From Mycobacterium deserti (lineage in GTDB: Bacteria; Actinomycetota; Actinomycetes; Mycobacteriales; Mycobacteriaceae), in the NCBI RefSeq assembly GCF_025345615.1, contig NZ_JAODWD010000002.1:744001-808000 (forward strand): 64,000 nucleotides of DNA, read 5' to 3'. Under the pieces are notes generated by a model. The model made no database searches. It was given only the letters and a program-made list of their open reading frames with translations, and had not been told where the DNA came from. Of this stretch, positions 10,487 through 18,723 are shown piece by piece; within the stretch, counting starts at the first letter, position 1; each line of letters starts with the position of its first letter. The position numbers and the translations under genes were made by a program.

Positions 10487-11059
10487 TCAGGTCGACTTGA
10501 TGAAGTTCAGGTACGAGCGTGACGGGGTCGGTCCTCGCTGGCCCTGGTACTTGGACCCGGCTTGCGAACTGCCGTAGGGGTGTTCGGACGGACTGGTCAG
10601 GCGTAGCAGGCAGAGCTGGCCGATCTTCATACCGGTCCACAGCGTGATCGGCAGGTTCGCGACGTTCGACAACTCGAGAGTGATGTGGCCCGAGAACCCG
10701 GGATCGATGAAGCCCGCGGTCGAATGCGTGAGCAGACCCAGGCGGCCCAGCGAGGACTTGCCTTCGAGCCGGCCCGCCAGGTCGACGGGCAGCGTGCAAC
10801 GCTCCAACGTCGAGCCGAGCACGAACTCGCCGGGGTGCAGCACGAACGGCTCGCCCTCCTTCGGTTCGACGAGGGTGGTGAGGTCGTCTTGGCGCATCGA
10901 CGGATCGATGTGTGTGTACCGGGTGTTGTTGAACACGCGGAACAGGTTGTCGAGCCGAACGTCGACGCTCGACGGTTGCACGAGACTGTCGTCGAACGGA
11001 TCGATGCCGAGTCGCCCCGCGGCGACCTCGGAGCGGATGTCGCGATCGGAGAGCAGCAC
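10487..11059 (-). CDS. dcd: dCTP deaminase (probably bifunctional dCTP deaminase/dUTPase)
   Basis: The 190-residue protein is nearly collinear with M. tuberculosis Dcd (Rv0321), which turns dCTP into dUMP in one active site. Visible motifs are [36 protein letters not shown] and the flexible C-terminal lid ending [14 protein letters not shown]. The GTG at 11059 gives the family N-terminus (V/M)LLSDRDIR. It is divergent from the tRNA-Gly gene 59 bp away. Confidence 0.95.
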   Translation of the reverse strand: MLLSDRDIRSEVAAGRLGIDPFDDSLVQPSSVDVRLDNLFRVFNNTRYTHIDPSMRQDDLTTLVEPKEGEPFVLHPGEFVLGSTLERCTLPVDLAGRLEGKSSLGRLGLLTHSTAGFIDPGFSGHITLELSNVANLPITLWTGMKIGQLCLLRLTSPSEHPYGSSQAGSKYQGQRGPTPSRSYLNFIKST

Positions 11060-11118
11060 GCGACGAGCGTAGCCGCTCGAAGTGTTAGCCTTCGTGATCA
11101 CACAAGCCAGTTGAATAT

Positions 11119-11192
11119 GCCGATGTAGTTCAATGGCAGAACATCAGCTTCCCAAGCTGAATACGCGGGTTCGATTCCCGTCATCGGCTCCA
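11119..11192 (+). tRNA. tRNA-Gly (anticodon CCC), CCA encoded
   Basis: The acceptor arms GCCGATG and CATCGGC pair. The D-arm (GTTC/GAAC), the anticodon stem TCAGC/GCTGA with loop TTCCCAA (anticodon 11151-11153), a 5-nt variable loop and the T-arm with TTCGATT are all present. The discriminator T is at 11189 and the encoded CCA at 11190-11192. The last 29 bases recur at 18605-18633, marking this tRNA as an integration site. Confidence 0.95.
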
Positions 11193-11227
11193 AGGAAGCG
11201 CCAGATCATCCGCACCTGTCGCGACTC

Positions 11228-14011
11228 CTAGAACTCGAACTGCCGCAACTGCCGTCGCGATCTGATGCCCAGTTTGCGGAACGATGCGGCGAGATGGCCT
11301 TCCACATTCTTCACGGTGACGAACAGCTGGTCAGCGATCTCCCGGTTCGTGTGCCCGGCTGCGGCGAGGGCGGCGATCCGGCGCTCCGAAGGCGTCAAGG
11401 ACTCCGGCCCGTGGCGACCGCGGGCCCGTGTCGAACCGCCCGCCGCGGCAAGCTCGGCGGTGATGTACTCGGCCAACGGCAGCGCACCACTGCGGTCCGC
11501 GATCGGCAAGGCCTCTTCCAGAGCGCGACGCCCGTCTGCCCGGTACCCGGCCCGCCGCAACGCCGCGCCCCAATCGGCCAACGCGCGCGCGAATTCCAGC
11601 GGCGCCTCGGTCGGTCGAAGTATCTCCGCGGCTTCGGCCAGCATGTCGAGATCGGTCTGCTGCCCCACCAGGGCACGCACGCGCAGGGAGCGCCCCCCGT
11701 CGATCGGGTTGCCGGTACGGCTGCCGGTGGCGACGGCCGCATCCGCAAGGTCGATCGCTTCTTCCCGGCGCCCGAGTTGGCTAAGAGCAAGCGCCGCGTC
11801 CAGTTGCCACGTCCAGATCGAAAGGCCTACCGCGCCGACCGCGTCAAGCTCTTTTCCTGACGCGAGTAAAACCTGAAGTCCATTCTCGACCGCACCGGAC
11901 CGCACCAATGCTCTGCCGAGGGCGCTCTGCGCGATAGCCGCCATCGGCGTGTCCTCGCGTTGAGGCGGAAATTCGAGTGTCTGCCCGATGGCGACGGCTT
12001 CGGCTACCTTGCCCTGCTCGATGAGCGAGTGTAGGAGGGCGTACATCGCGATCGGCGGCGTCAGCCCCGCCACGAGATTTGCTGCGATCAGAGCAGCGCG
12101 CGCGTCGGCTTCGGCGTTCACAAGCTCTCCGGCTCTATACCTAGCCGTGGCGCGCGCGGCGACGGCTTCCGACATCAGCAGCGGGGAACTCATCGCGGTG
12201 GCCTCGACAACCAAGGCATCGGAGACCGCGAGCGATCGCCGAATGAGGCCCAGATTCATGGCGATATATGAGATCGCGACTGGCGTGAAGCCGTCGGCCG
12301 ATTGACTGAAGCTGCATCGACCCGGCCGGGTCAGCCGATCGACCATGGGGAGGAGTTCGGCGATCGGCGTTCCGACCTTCGCGAGATCGAACGCGGCGGC
12401 TGCCAGCGCTGCGCGTTCGCCCGGGCGATCCCCCGGCAGTCCGCGCGCGTTCGACACCACCGGGCCAATGGTCGCCGAGAGACCCGGAGTCGTCGATGCG
12501 CACATGATCCTCGCCGCGTCGATGAACCATCCGAGTTCACTGTCGGCGTCGCCGAGTTGATCGCGCGCCGCCACGAGCGCATCGCTCGCCGCAGAGTTCA
12601 GGCCGGCGAATCCGAGTAGCCTCGCCCGCTGGAGTTCGATCTCGGCCCGGACGGGACCAGCCGGCGCCAATTCAGCCGCTGAAGCCAAGTGCGCCAATGC
12701 TTCCGGCCGATGGTCGAGCCATTCCGCGCGTGCCAAGGCGATCGTCAGCCGGATCCGACGTTCGACGGCCGCAGGCTCACGGAGTGCACGTTGGAGCAGT
12801 GCGATCGCTTCGTCTGGCGCTCCTCGACCGAGCGCATCATCGGCCGCGGTTTCGAGGGCCTCAACCGCCCACGACTCGCCGACAACGGCGCAGTGCAGCA
12901 GATGAGCCGCAACCTCCTGCGCCGCAGCGGAGCGCTTGGCCAGGATTGCGGCGGCATCCCGATGGCGGGTCGCGCGAATTGGCGCAGGGATCTGTTCGGC
13001 GACAACGGATTCCACCAGTGGGTGGACGAATCTGAGGTCGCTGGTGAGAACGGACGCAGCGATCAGGCGTCCGATGGCCCGCTCGGCTTCGCTCGTCGAC
13101 AAACCAGCGAATTCGCCGAGGATGTCCAGTGATTGTCGCGAGCCCAGGATCGCGACGGCGCTGGCGACCGCCGCAGCGGCCTCGTCGAGCGCGGAGATGC
13201 GTGTAGTGATCAGCGCCTCCAAAGAGGCCGGTCGTGCACCAGGAACCTCGGCGCCGTCGAGCGCATTCGGCTTCTTCGCAGCCAGTTGTTTGAAGACCTC
13301 AGTGAGGAACAGCGGGTTGCCGCTCGTCCATGTCGTGCATTCGGCGACGAATGCCTCCTCGATCCTCATGCCGGGGAACCAGCGGTGAGCCATCGCCGTC
13401 ACACCGGCCGCGCTGAGCGGCGCGGGAACGATCGTCCGAACGCCTGGGATCTCGTACACCGATTCCAGCATCGACCCGGCGGGCACGGGCTCGCCTTGGC
13501 GCATCGCCAGGATGATGGCGATCGCCGACCCTTCGACGCGCCGCGCCAGAAAGTCCAGCGCCCGCAGCGATGCGTCGTCGGCCCAGTGGATGTCGTCCAC
13601 GATCACGACGAGCGGACGCTCCTCAGCGAGCGCCGCCAAACCCTTGGACAGGGCGGTCAGGACCGCGAAAACTGAGTCCGGCACCGGCGGGACGGCAGCG
13701 TCATCGAGCGCGGCCGTGACGCCGACGCCGCCCGAGTTGAGCAAGGTCTCAACCGCGTCCTCGTCTAGGCCGGCAATCAGTTGGCGAACAACTCCAAAGG
13801 AGTAGTCGCGTTCAAGCAGCGAACATCGTGCCCGTAAGACACGCGCTTCGGCAGCCGACAAGTCGAGGGCATCCAACAGCGCTGTCTTGCCGATTCCAGC
13901 AGGACCGAGCAAGTTTGCGACCGCACCACGACCCGCGACGGCATCGTTAATTACCCGTCGGAGTGCTCCGAGGGCCTCGTCCCGCTCGACCAGTGCAGTC
14001 CTGGTGGTCAC
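11228..14011 (-). CDS. Large ATP-binding LuxR-family transcriptional regulator (LAL/MalT-like)
   Basis: About 927 residues from the GTG at 14011 (start uncertain, weak ribosome site, frame open further upstream). The domains in order are a STAND/AAA NTPase with Walker A GPAGIGKT (about residues 34-41) and Walker B-like LVVIVDDIHWAD near 145, a long alpha-helical TPR-like middle (about 380-830) and a C-terminal LuxR helix-turn-helix (LTPSERRIAALAAAGHTNRE, about 860-925). This is a signal-sensing transcription activator. No ligand can be predicted. It is the only regulator in the island and is co-oriented with the two PGRS-like genes, which it could control. Confidence 0.88.
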   Translation of the reverse strand: MTTRTALVERDEALGALRRVINDAVAGRGAVANLLGPAGIGKTALLDALDLSAAEARVLRARCSLLERDYSFGVVRQLIAGLDEDAVETLLNSGGVGVTAALDDAAVPPVPDSVFAVLTALSKGLAALAEERPLVVIVDDIHWADDASLRALDFLARRVEGSAIAIILAMRQGEPVPAGSMLESVYEIPGVRTIVPAPLSAAGVTAMAHRWFPGMRIEEAFVAECTTWTSGNPLFLTEVFKQLAAKKPNALDGAEVPGARPASLEALITTRISALDEAAAAVASAVAILGSRQSLDILGEFAGLSTSEAERAIGRLIAASVLTSDLRFVHPLVESVVAEQIPAPIRATRHRDAAAILAKRSAAAQEVAAHLLHCAVVGESWAVEALETAADDALGRGAPDEAIALLQRALREPAAVERRIRLTIALARAEWLDHRPEALAHLASAAELAPAGPVRAEIELQRARLLGFAGLNSAASDALVAARDQLGDADSELGWFIDAARIMCASTTPGLSATIGPVVSNARGLPGDRPGERAALAAAAFDLAKVGTPIAELLPMVDRLTRPGRCSFSQSADGFTPVAISYIAMNLGLIRRSLAVSDALVVEATAMSSPLLMSEAVAARATARYRAGELVNAEADARAALIAANLVAGLTPPIAMYALLHSLIEQGKVAEAVAIGQTLEFPPQREDTPMAAIAQSALGRALVRSGAVENGLQVLLASGKELDAVGAVGLSIWTWQLDAALALSQLGRREEAIDLADAAVATGSRTGNPIDGGRSLRVRALVGQQTDLDMLAEAAEILRPTEAPLEFARALADWGAALRRAGYRADGRRALEEALPIADRSGALPLAEYITAELAAAGGSTRARGRHGPESLTPSERRIAALAAAGHTNREIADQLFVTVKNVEGHLAASFRKLGIRSRRQLRQFEF

Positions 14012-14292
14012 AGCAATCTCACAGCGAATAGTTCTACTGCACACGGCGAGTGGTTGCCAGCAATCGCGATTCTCAAAGCGGCGGCCGGTCCCGACGCGGT
14101 GGCAACCAATGCGCCCGACAGCACGGCGCCCACGGCGATCCCCAAGGAACAAAACCGCTACTGATTACGAATCGTCGTCAATAGGTTGCCGGGCGCCGCA
14201 TCAAGGTCCCCGCCTCGTCGCACCGATGCAGTCGGTCACGTAAACGGTGGAGTCGATGCCGTCAGCAATTTTCGAACCGTCTCGAGTAACGC
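14012..14292. other. Non-coding stretch upstream of the LuxR-type gene
   Basis: This stretch holds the probable promoter of the minus-strand regulator and, from about 14238, the first bases of the tandem duplication that carries the PGRS-like genes. I see no gene in it. Confidence 0.5.
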
Positions 14293-14330
14293 ACGAAACA
14301 GGCCCCCCGGACTTGGGGGGCCTGATTCGT
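14293..14330 (-). terminator. Hairpin terminator of the first PGRS-like gene
   Basis: A 16-bp arm ACGAAACAGGCCCCCC pairs with GGGGGGCCTGATTCGT, with one A/A mismatch and a 6-base loop. It begins 20 bp after the stop at 14351. A closely similar hairpin follows the second copy, so it belongs to the duplicated unit. No T-run follows. Confidence 0.75.
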
Positions 14331-14350
14331 GTCAGACAGATTTTGCCGCG

Positions 14351-16219
14351 TTACGGAGTGCCGTCAGCGCCGTCCGAGTTGCTGGCGCCACCAGTCGCGG
14401 TGCCGCCGGAGCCACCGGAGCCGGGGCCGCCATCGCCTCCGTCGCCACCCTTTGCTGACCCGGTCGGCGGGTTGGCGTCGTTGGAAACGACCGTGGCGTT
14501 GCCGCCCCGGCCGCCCGTACCGCCGTCGCCGCCGTCGCCGCCAGTCGCATTCCGGGTAGAGCTAACAGCCTCGCCGCCATCGCCTCCAGGGCCGTCGCCG
14601 TCACCGCCGTCGCCGCCGTCGCCACCGAATGCGTCGCCACCATCGCCCGACGGGACAAAATCACCCGGAGGGAGACCCCCTTGGGGCACCTGGTACGGCC
14701 CGACTGTGGTGATTGTTCCGCCCGGCGCCGCGAGCGCTACGCCACCGTCACCACCAGCGCCATCTGTGGCGTTGGAACTATCTCCGCCAGCGCCACCCGC
14801 TCCGCCGTAGGCGTCACCTCCGCCTCCTGACATGGCGCCGCCGCCTTGACCGCCGTCACCGCCGTTACCGCTGACCGAATCCGATGAGCCGCCGTCGCCG
14901 CCGCGGCCGCCGACAGCGTCTCCACCGGAGACAGTGGTCGTCGTGATCTGTTGGGGCTGATCGTTGACGACCGGGCCCAGGCTCTTACCGGTGACGACCA
15001 GAACCGGCACGGCGGCCGCGTTGCCACCAGCGCCACCGTCGCCGCCGCTGGTTTGGCCGGAGCCGGAAAGGGTCGAGCCACCGTCGCCGCCCGCTCCGCC
15101 GAGCGCTGTGCCGCCATATGCATTTCCGCGGCCGCCGGTTCCGCCGTCGCCGCCCACGACACCCGTCCCGCCGCTGCCGCCGTCGCCGCCGACGGCATGG
15201 CCGACCTGGGCGGTCTGCAAACCGGTAACAGGATCGGTGGTGACGATGGCGTTGCCGGTTGCCTCGCCGCCCACACCCCCGTTGCCGCCAGACGCAAGGT
15301 ACCCACCGGAACCGCCGGCGCCGCCACCACCGGCGATGGCCTTGGCACCAGATGTTTCTGCGTTGCCGCCGGCACCCCCGTTACCGCCATCGCCGAATTG
15401 CCCGCCCTTCCCGCCGTTACCACCGGCCGTGCCGAAGGCTTCGCCGCTGGTCCTGATGTCGGAGTAGCCGTCACCGCCATTTCCGCCGCTGCCGAACATT
15501 GCGGCGTTGCCACCGTTGCCGCCGGCCACACCGGGGATGGTGGAATTCCAGCCATCACCGCCGTTGCCGATCAACATGCCGCCGTTGAATCCGTTGGGGT
15601 GTGAGGCGGTGCCGTCCATCCCGTTGCCGATGAAGATGTTGACGATCGGCACCGCCCCGGCGAAGTCCAACAGCGGATTGTTCAGGATGAGATTCACGCT
15701 CGGCTGCAGGTTGCGTACGACTGCGCCATTACCGAAAAGGTCGTTCAGCACCTGGGGCGGTAGGTTCAACGCCCGAGAGGGTATGTCGGTCGATCCTGGA
15801 ATCAGGAGGACTCCCGGCGATCCAATGGGAGATGGCGTCCTGGGCGAGCTGTCCGGGTTCGATAGTGCGGTGGGTGGTAGCGGCAGGGCCGCGGCGGCGG
15901 TCGTCGGCTGTTTGACCATCGCCGCGCCGGCCGGTTGCAGCGGGTTGCTGGCCACCTGGAACGGAAGGCTCAGCGCCCCAGAGGGCGCGTCGGCCAATCC
16001 CGATGGGAGGACTCCGGCCGATCCAGCGCTCGACGGCAACCCGGCAAAGGTCGCCGCCCTTAACAAAGCGGTGGGCGTTGGCAGCGATAAGGCCGCCAAC
16101 GACGTGGTGGGCGGCTCCGGGGCGGCCGGGGTCGGGTGCCCGACCATCGCCGCACCGGCGGCGGCCACAAGGCTCGCACCGGTCGCGGCGGCAGCAAACC
16201 GTCTCGACAAACGCTTCAT
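14351..16219 (-). CDS. Secreted PGRS-like Gly-rich protein without PE domain (copy 1)
   Basis: A 622-residue protein. The ATG at 16219 follows a strong ribosome site (GGGAGGAA). It opens with a basic-hydrophobic signal-like segment MKRLSRRFAAAATGASLVAA and not with a PE domain. A Pro/Ala/Leu-rich region (to about residue 190) leads to a bridge, VPIVNIFIGNGMDGTASHPNG, that resembles the entry to PGRS domains of PE_PGRS proteins. The remaining ~400 residues are Gly-Gly-X repeats (GGNGG, GGDGG, GDGGDG) rich in Asp. Such repeats are thought to form glycine-rich sandwiches and may bind calcium. The export route and role are unknown. It is paired with copy 2. Confidence 0.8.
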   Translation of the reverse strand: MKRLSRRFAAAATGASLVAAAGAAMVGHPTPAAPEPPTTSLAALSLPTPTALLRAATFAGLPSSAGSAGVLPSGLADAPSGALSLPFQVASNPLQPAGAAMVKQPTTAAAALPLPPTALSNPDSSPRTPSPIGSPGVLLIPGSTDIPSRALNLPPQVLNDLFGNGAVVRNLQPSVNLILNNPLLDFAGAVPIVNIFIGNGMDGTASHPNGFNGGMLIGNGGDGWNSTIPGVAGGNGGNAAMFGSGGNGGDGYSDIRTSGEAFGTAGGNGGKGGQFGDGGNGGAGGNAETSGAKAIAGGGGAGGSGGYLASGGNGGVGGEATGNAIVTTDPVTGLQTAQVGHAVGGDGGSGGTGVVGGDGGTGGRGNAYGGTALGGAGGDGGSTLSGSGQTSGGDGGAGGNAAAVPVLVVTGKSLGPVVNDQPQQITTTTVSGGDAVGGRGGDGGSSDSVSGNGGDGGQGGGAMSGGGGDAYGGAGGAGGDSSNATDGAGGDGGVALAAPGGTITTVGPYQVPQGGLPPGDFVPSGDGGDAFGGDGGDGGDGDGPGGDGGEAVSSTRNATGGDGGDGGTGGRGGNATVVSNDANPPTGSAKGGDGGDGGPGSGGSGGTATGGASNSDGADGTP

Positions 16220-16289
16220 CTCATTTCCTCCCGAAATGGTGATAGTGGAAGCTGTTGAGCAATCCTGCGTCGCCACCATCCGTGAGGCA

Positions 16290-16306
16290 CTAGGGAAAAA
16301 CCCTAG
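16290..16306. promoter_or_regulatory. CTAGGG-AAAAA-CCCTAG inverted repeat upstream of copy 1
   Basis: A perfect 6-bp inverted repeat with A5 spacer about 70 bp upstream of the ATG at 16219. The same element stands at the same distance from the second copy. An operator or upstream activation site is likely; a terminator for upstream reading is possible. Confidence 0.5.
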
Positions 16307-16377
16307 GATTTGCCGACGTCGCGTAAACGGTGGAGCAAATGCCCTGAGCAATTTCGTGAAAGCGTGCGGATTGACGC

Positions 16378-16415
16378 ACGAATCAGGCCCCCCGACTCCG
16401 GAGGGCCTGATTCGT
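16378..16415 (-). terminator. Hairpin terminator of the second PGRS-like gene
   Basis: Arms ACGAATCAGGCCC and GGGCCTGATTCGT pair perfectly around a 12-base loop, starting 21 bp beyond the stop at 16437. It is homologous to the hairpin at 14293-14330. Confidence 0.78.
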
Positions 16416-16436
16416 GTCAGAAGGATTCAGACGGCG

Positions 16437-18314
16437 TCAGGGAGAGCCGTCGGCGCCGTCGTTGCCTGGGGTGTTGCTGACGCCGCCAGTCGCGGAGCCA
16501 CCGTCGCCGCCCTTGCTGCCGTCGCCACCGTCGCCGCCGTCGCCGCCCTTGGCCGAGCCGGTCGGCGCTGGAGGGATGCCGAAGTTTGAACTAACTGTGG
16601 CGTCGCCGCCCCGGCCGCCCGGACCGAACTTGCCGCCATCGCCGCCATCGCCGCCATCGCCGCCAGTCGCATTCCGCCGGACGCTAATCGCATCACCGCC
16701 AGCGCCTCCAGGCCCGCCTTGGATACCGCGTACGCTGTCGCCGCCGTCGCCGCCGTCGCCGCCGTGCGCGTTGCCGCCATCGTCCGACAGAACGATGCCC
16801 CCCCCTGTTGTTATCGTTCCGCCCGGCGCTGCAGACCCGCTACCACCGTCACCACCAACGCCACCAACGGTGCCAGCTGTTCCCCCATGGCCGCCCGCTC
16901 CGCCGTACGCGTCACCTCCGCCTAGTGACGTCGCGGACCCGCCGTCACCGCCGTCACCGCCGCCATAAGTCGCCGTGCCGCCGTCGCCACCACGTCCGGC
17001 GATAGCGACTCCGCCGGAGACAGTGGTCGTCGTGATCGTGGAGGGCTTGTCGTTGACGACCGGGCCTAGGCTGATCCCGGTGACGATCGGAACGGGCACA
17101 GCATCCGCGTTGCCGCCGGCTCCGCCGTCACCTCCGATGGCGTCACCGTTAGCGACGAAGCCTTCGCCGCCGCGGCCGCCCGCCCCGCCGGTCGCGTCGC
17201 CACCATGTGCCTCGCCGCGGCCGCCGGCACCGCCGTCGCCGGCAAACAAACCCGCCCCGCCGGCACCGCCGTCGCCACCAGTGGCGTTGGCGACCTGAAC
17301 GGTCTGCAAGCCGGTAACAGGATCGGTGGTAATGATCTCGTTGCCGACTGCGTCGCCGCCAGCACCCCCGTCACCACCAAAGGTGTAGACCCCGGAACCC
17401 CCGGCACCGCCGTCGCCGGCGGTCGCGGTGGCGCCCGAAGTTTCTGCGTCGCCGCCAGCGCCGCCCGCACCGCCTTCGCCGAACAAACCGCCGCTACTGC
17501 CGCCATTCCCGCCGTTGGTGCCGGTCGCAACGCCCGAGGTTCGGATATCGCTGTACCCGTCGCCGCCATTGCCTCCATTGCCAACGCCAAGCAGTGCGCC
17601 GTTGCCGCCGTTGCCGCCGGCCACACCGGGGATGGTGGAATTCCAGCCATCACCGCCGTTGCCGAATAACGCGCCGCCGTTGTAACCGTTGGGGTGTGAG
17701 GCGGTGCCGTCCATCCCGTTGCCGATGAAGATGTTGACGATCGGCACCGCCCCGGCGAAGTCCAACAGCGGATTGTTCAGGATGAGATTCACGCTCGGCT
17801 GCAGGTTGCGTACGACTGCGCCATTACCGAAAAGGTCGTTCAGCACCTGGGGCGGTAGGTTCAACGCCCGAGAGGGTATGTCGGTCGATCCTGGAATCAG
17901 GAGGACTCCCGGCGATCCAATGGGAGATGGCGTCCTGGGCGAGCTGTCCGGGTTCGATAGTGCGGTGGGTGGTAGCGGCAGGGCCGCGGCGGCGGTCGTC
18001 GGCTGTTTGACCATCGCCGCGCCGGTCGGTTGCAGCGGGTTGCTGGCCACCTGGAACGGAAGGCTCAGCGCTCCAGAGGGCGCGTCGGCCAATCCCGACG
18101 GGAGCACTCCGGCCGATCCAGCGCTCGACGGCAACCCGGCAAAGGTCGCCGCCCTCAACAAAGCGGTGGGCGTTGGCAGCGATAAAGCCGCCAACGACGT
18201 GGTGGGCGGCTCCGGGGCGACGGGGGTCGGGTGCCCGACCATCGCCGCACCGGCGGCGGCCACCAGGCTCGCACCGGTCGCGGCGGCAGCAAACCGTCTC
18301 GACAAACGCTTCAT
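16437..18314 (-). CDS. Secreted PGRS-like Gly-rich protein without PE domain (copy 2)
   Basis: A 625-residue paralogue of the protein at 14351-16219, from the ATG at 18314 with the same GGGAGGAA ribosome site. The first ~220 residues differ from copy 1 at only a few positions (for example PTPV for PTPA, QPTG for QPAG). The Gly-rich part has clearly diverged in sequence and repeat order while keeping the GG(D/N/A)GG theme. The near-identical 5' half with a drifting 3' half points to recent duplication or gene conversion with variation in the repeat domain, as in PE_PGRS genes. Function is unknown; a surface or secreted role is inferred. Confidence 0.8.
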   Translation of the reverse strand: MKRLSRRFAAAATGASLVAAAGAAMVGHPTPVAPEPPTTSLAALSLPTPTALLRAATFAGLPSSAGSAGVLPSGLADAPSGALSLPFQVASNPLQPTGAAMVKQPTTAAAALPLPPTALSNPDSSPRTPSPIGSPGVLLIPGSTDIPSRALNLPPQVLNDLFGNGAVVRNLQPSVNLILNNPLLDFAGAVPIVNIFIGNGMDGTASHPNGYNGGALFGNGGDGWNSTIPGVAGGNGGNGALLGVGNGGNGGDGYSDIRTSGVATGTNGGNGGSSGGLFGEGGAGGAGGDAETSGATATAGDGGAGGSGVYTFGGDGGAGGDAVGNEIITTDPVTGLQTVQVANATGGDGGAGGAGLFAGDGGAGGRGEAHGGDATGGAGGRGGEGFVANGDAIGGDGGAGGNADAVPVPIVTGISLGPVVNDKPSTITTTTVSGGVAIAGRGGDGGTATYGGGDGGDGGSATSLGGGDAYGGAGGHGGTAGTVGGVGGDGGSGSAAPGGTITTGGGIVLSDDGGNAHGGDGGDGGDSVRGIQGGPGGAGGDAISVRRNATGGDGGDGGDGGKFGPGGRGGDATVSSNFGIPPAPTGSAKGGDGGDGGDGSKGGDGGSATGGVSNTPGNDGADGSP

Positions 18315-18385
18315 CTCATTTCCTCCCGAAATGGTGATAGTGGAAGCTGTTGAGCAATCCTGCGTCGCCACCATTCCGTGAGGCA

Positions 18386-18402
18386 CTAGGGAAAAACCCT
18401 AG
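18386..18402. promoter_or_regulatory. CTAGGG-AAAAA-CCCTAG inverted repeat upstream of copy 2
   Basis: Identical to the element at 16290-16306 and at the same distance (about 72 bp) from the start codon at 18314. Conservation between the two copies may reflect the recent duplication alone. Confidence 0.5.
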
Positions 18403-18591
18403 GATTCGCCATGGCGCGCGCACCGGTGCAGCGACCGTGATGGTGGGGGCTTGACGCCCCTGTTGCGGGCTGGCCGTCCCTTAGACCGCCGGCGCGCGAA
18501 CCGGTCTGACGATCCTGCACAGGGCGCGCATATCACCGGCATCGAGCATGCGAACATCGCTGGGGCCTCTGAGTGGCGGTCGGTGGATGTC
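18403..18591. other. Non-coding right end of the island
   Basis: About 190 bp between the PGRS promoter region and the tRNA fragment. I see no gene, integrase remnant or clear repeat in it. Confidence 0.5.
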
Positions 18592-18633
18592 TCCCAAGCT
18601 GATCCGCGGGTTCGATTCCCGTCATCGGCTCCA
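18592..18633 (+). repeat. Displaced tRNA-Gly 3' half (att-like site)
   Basis: This holds TCCCAAGCTGA (anticodon loop and 3' stem), then a perfect 29-base copy of the variable-loop edge, T-arm, acceptor 3' strand and CCA of the tRNA-Gly gene at 11119. The 5' half of a tRNA is absent, so it is not a functional tRNA. It marks the right junction of the island. Confidence 0.85.
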
Positions 18634-18723
18634 CGGATCTCGGCTACTCGGTTTTGGTCGCCGTCTTGGGAGCGCGCCCGATAGGCCGAAACGACGCCAG
18701 TCCCTGACTAATGTTGAGCGTCT

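Larger units (their letters stand above)
14238..18402. repeat. Tandem duplication of a ~2.1-kb unit (two PGRS-like genes with flanks)
   Basis: Unit 1 runs from about 14238 to 16320 and unit 2 from about 16321 to 18402. Both begin with the same GTAAACGGTGGAG segment and share the terminator hairpin, the promoter region with a CTAGGG palindrome, and the first ~220 codons almost base for base. Only the Gly-rich repeat parts differ clearly. Confidence 0.8.
11193..18633. mobile_element. Putative tRNA-Gly-targeted genomic island (no integrase seen)
   Basis: The region between the intact tRNA-Gly gene and a duplicated tRNA-Gly 3' half is bounded by a perfect 29-bp direct repeat (11164-11192 and 18605-18633). 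Upstream of it, TCCCAAGCTGA is also shared, but the variable-loop bases differ (ATA versus TC), as expected when an element brings its own tRNA 3' end. Inside are a LuxR-type regulator and two duplicated secreted PGRS-like genes. No integrase, excisionase or transposase is visible, so this would be a decayed or non-autonomous element. Local duplication of the tRNA end is the alternative. Confidence 0.6.

Noticed and set aside
14351..18314. Plus-strand Pro-rich open frames opposite the PGRS-like genes
   Set aside because: They are mirrors of Gly-Gly codons. Signal segment, ribosome sites, promoters and terminators all support the minus strand.
18592..18633. A second functional tRNA-Gly gene
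   Set aside because: Only the 3' half is present; no D-arm, 5' acceptor strand or 5' anticodon stem precedes it.
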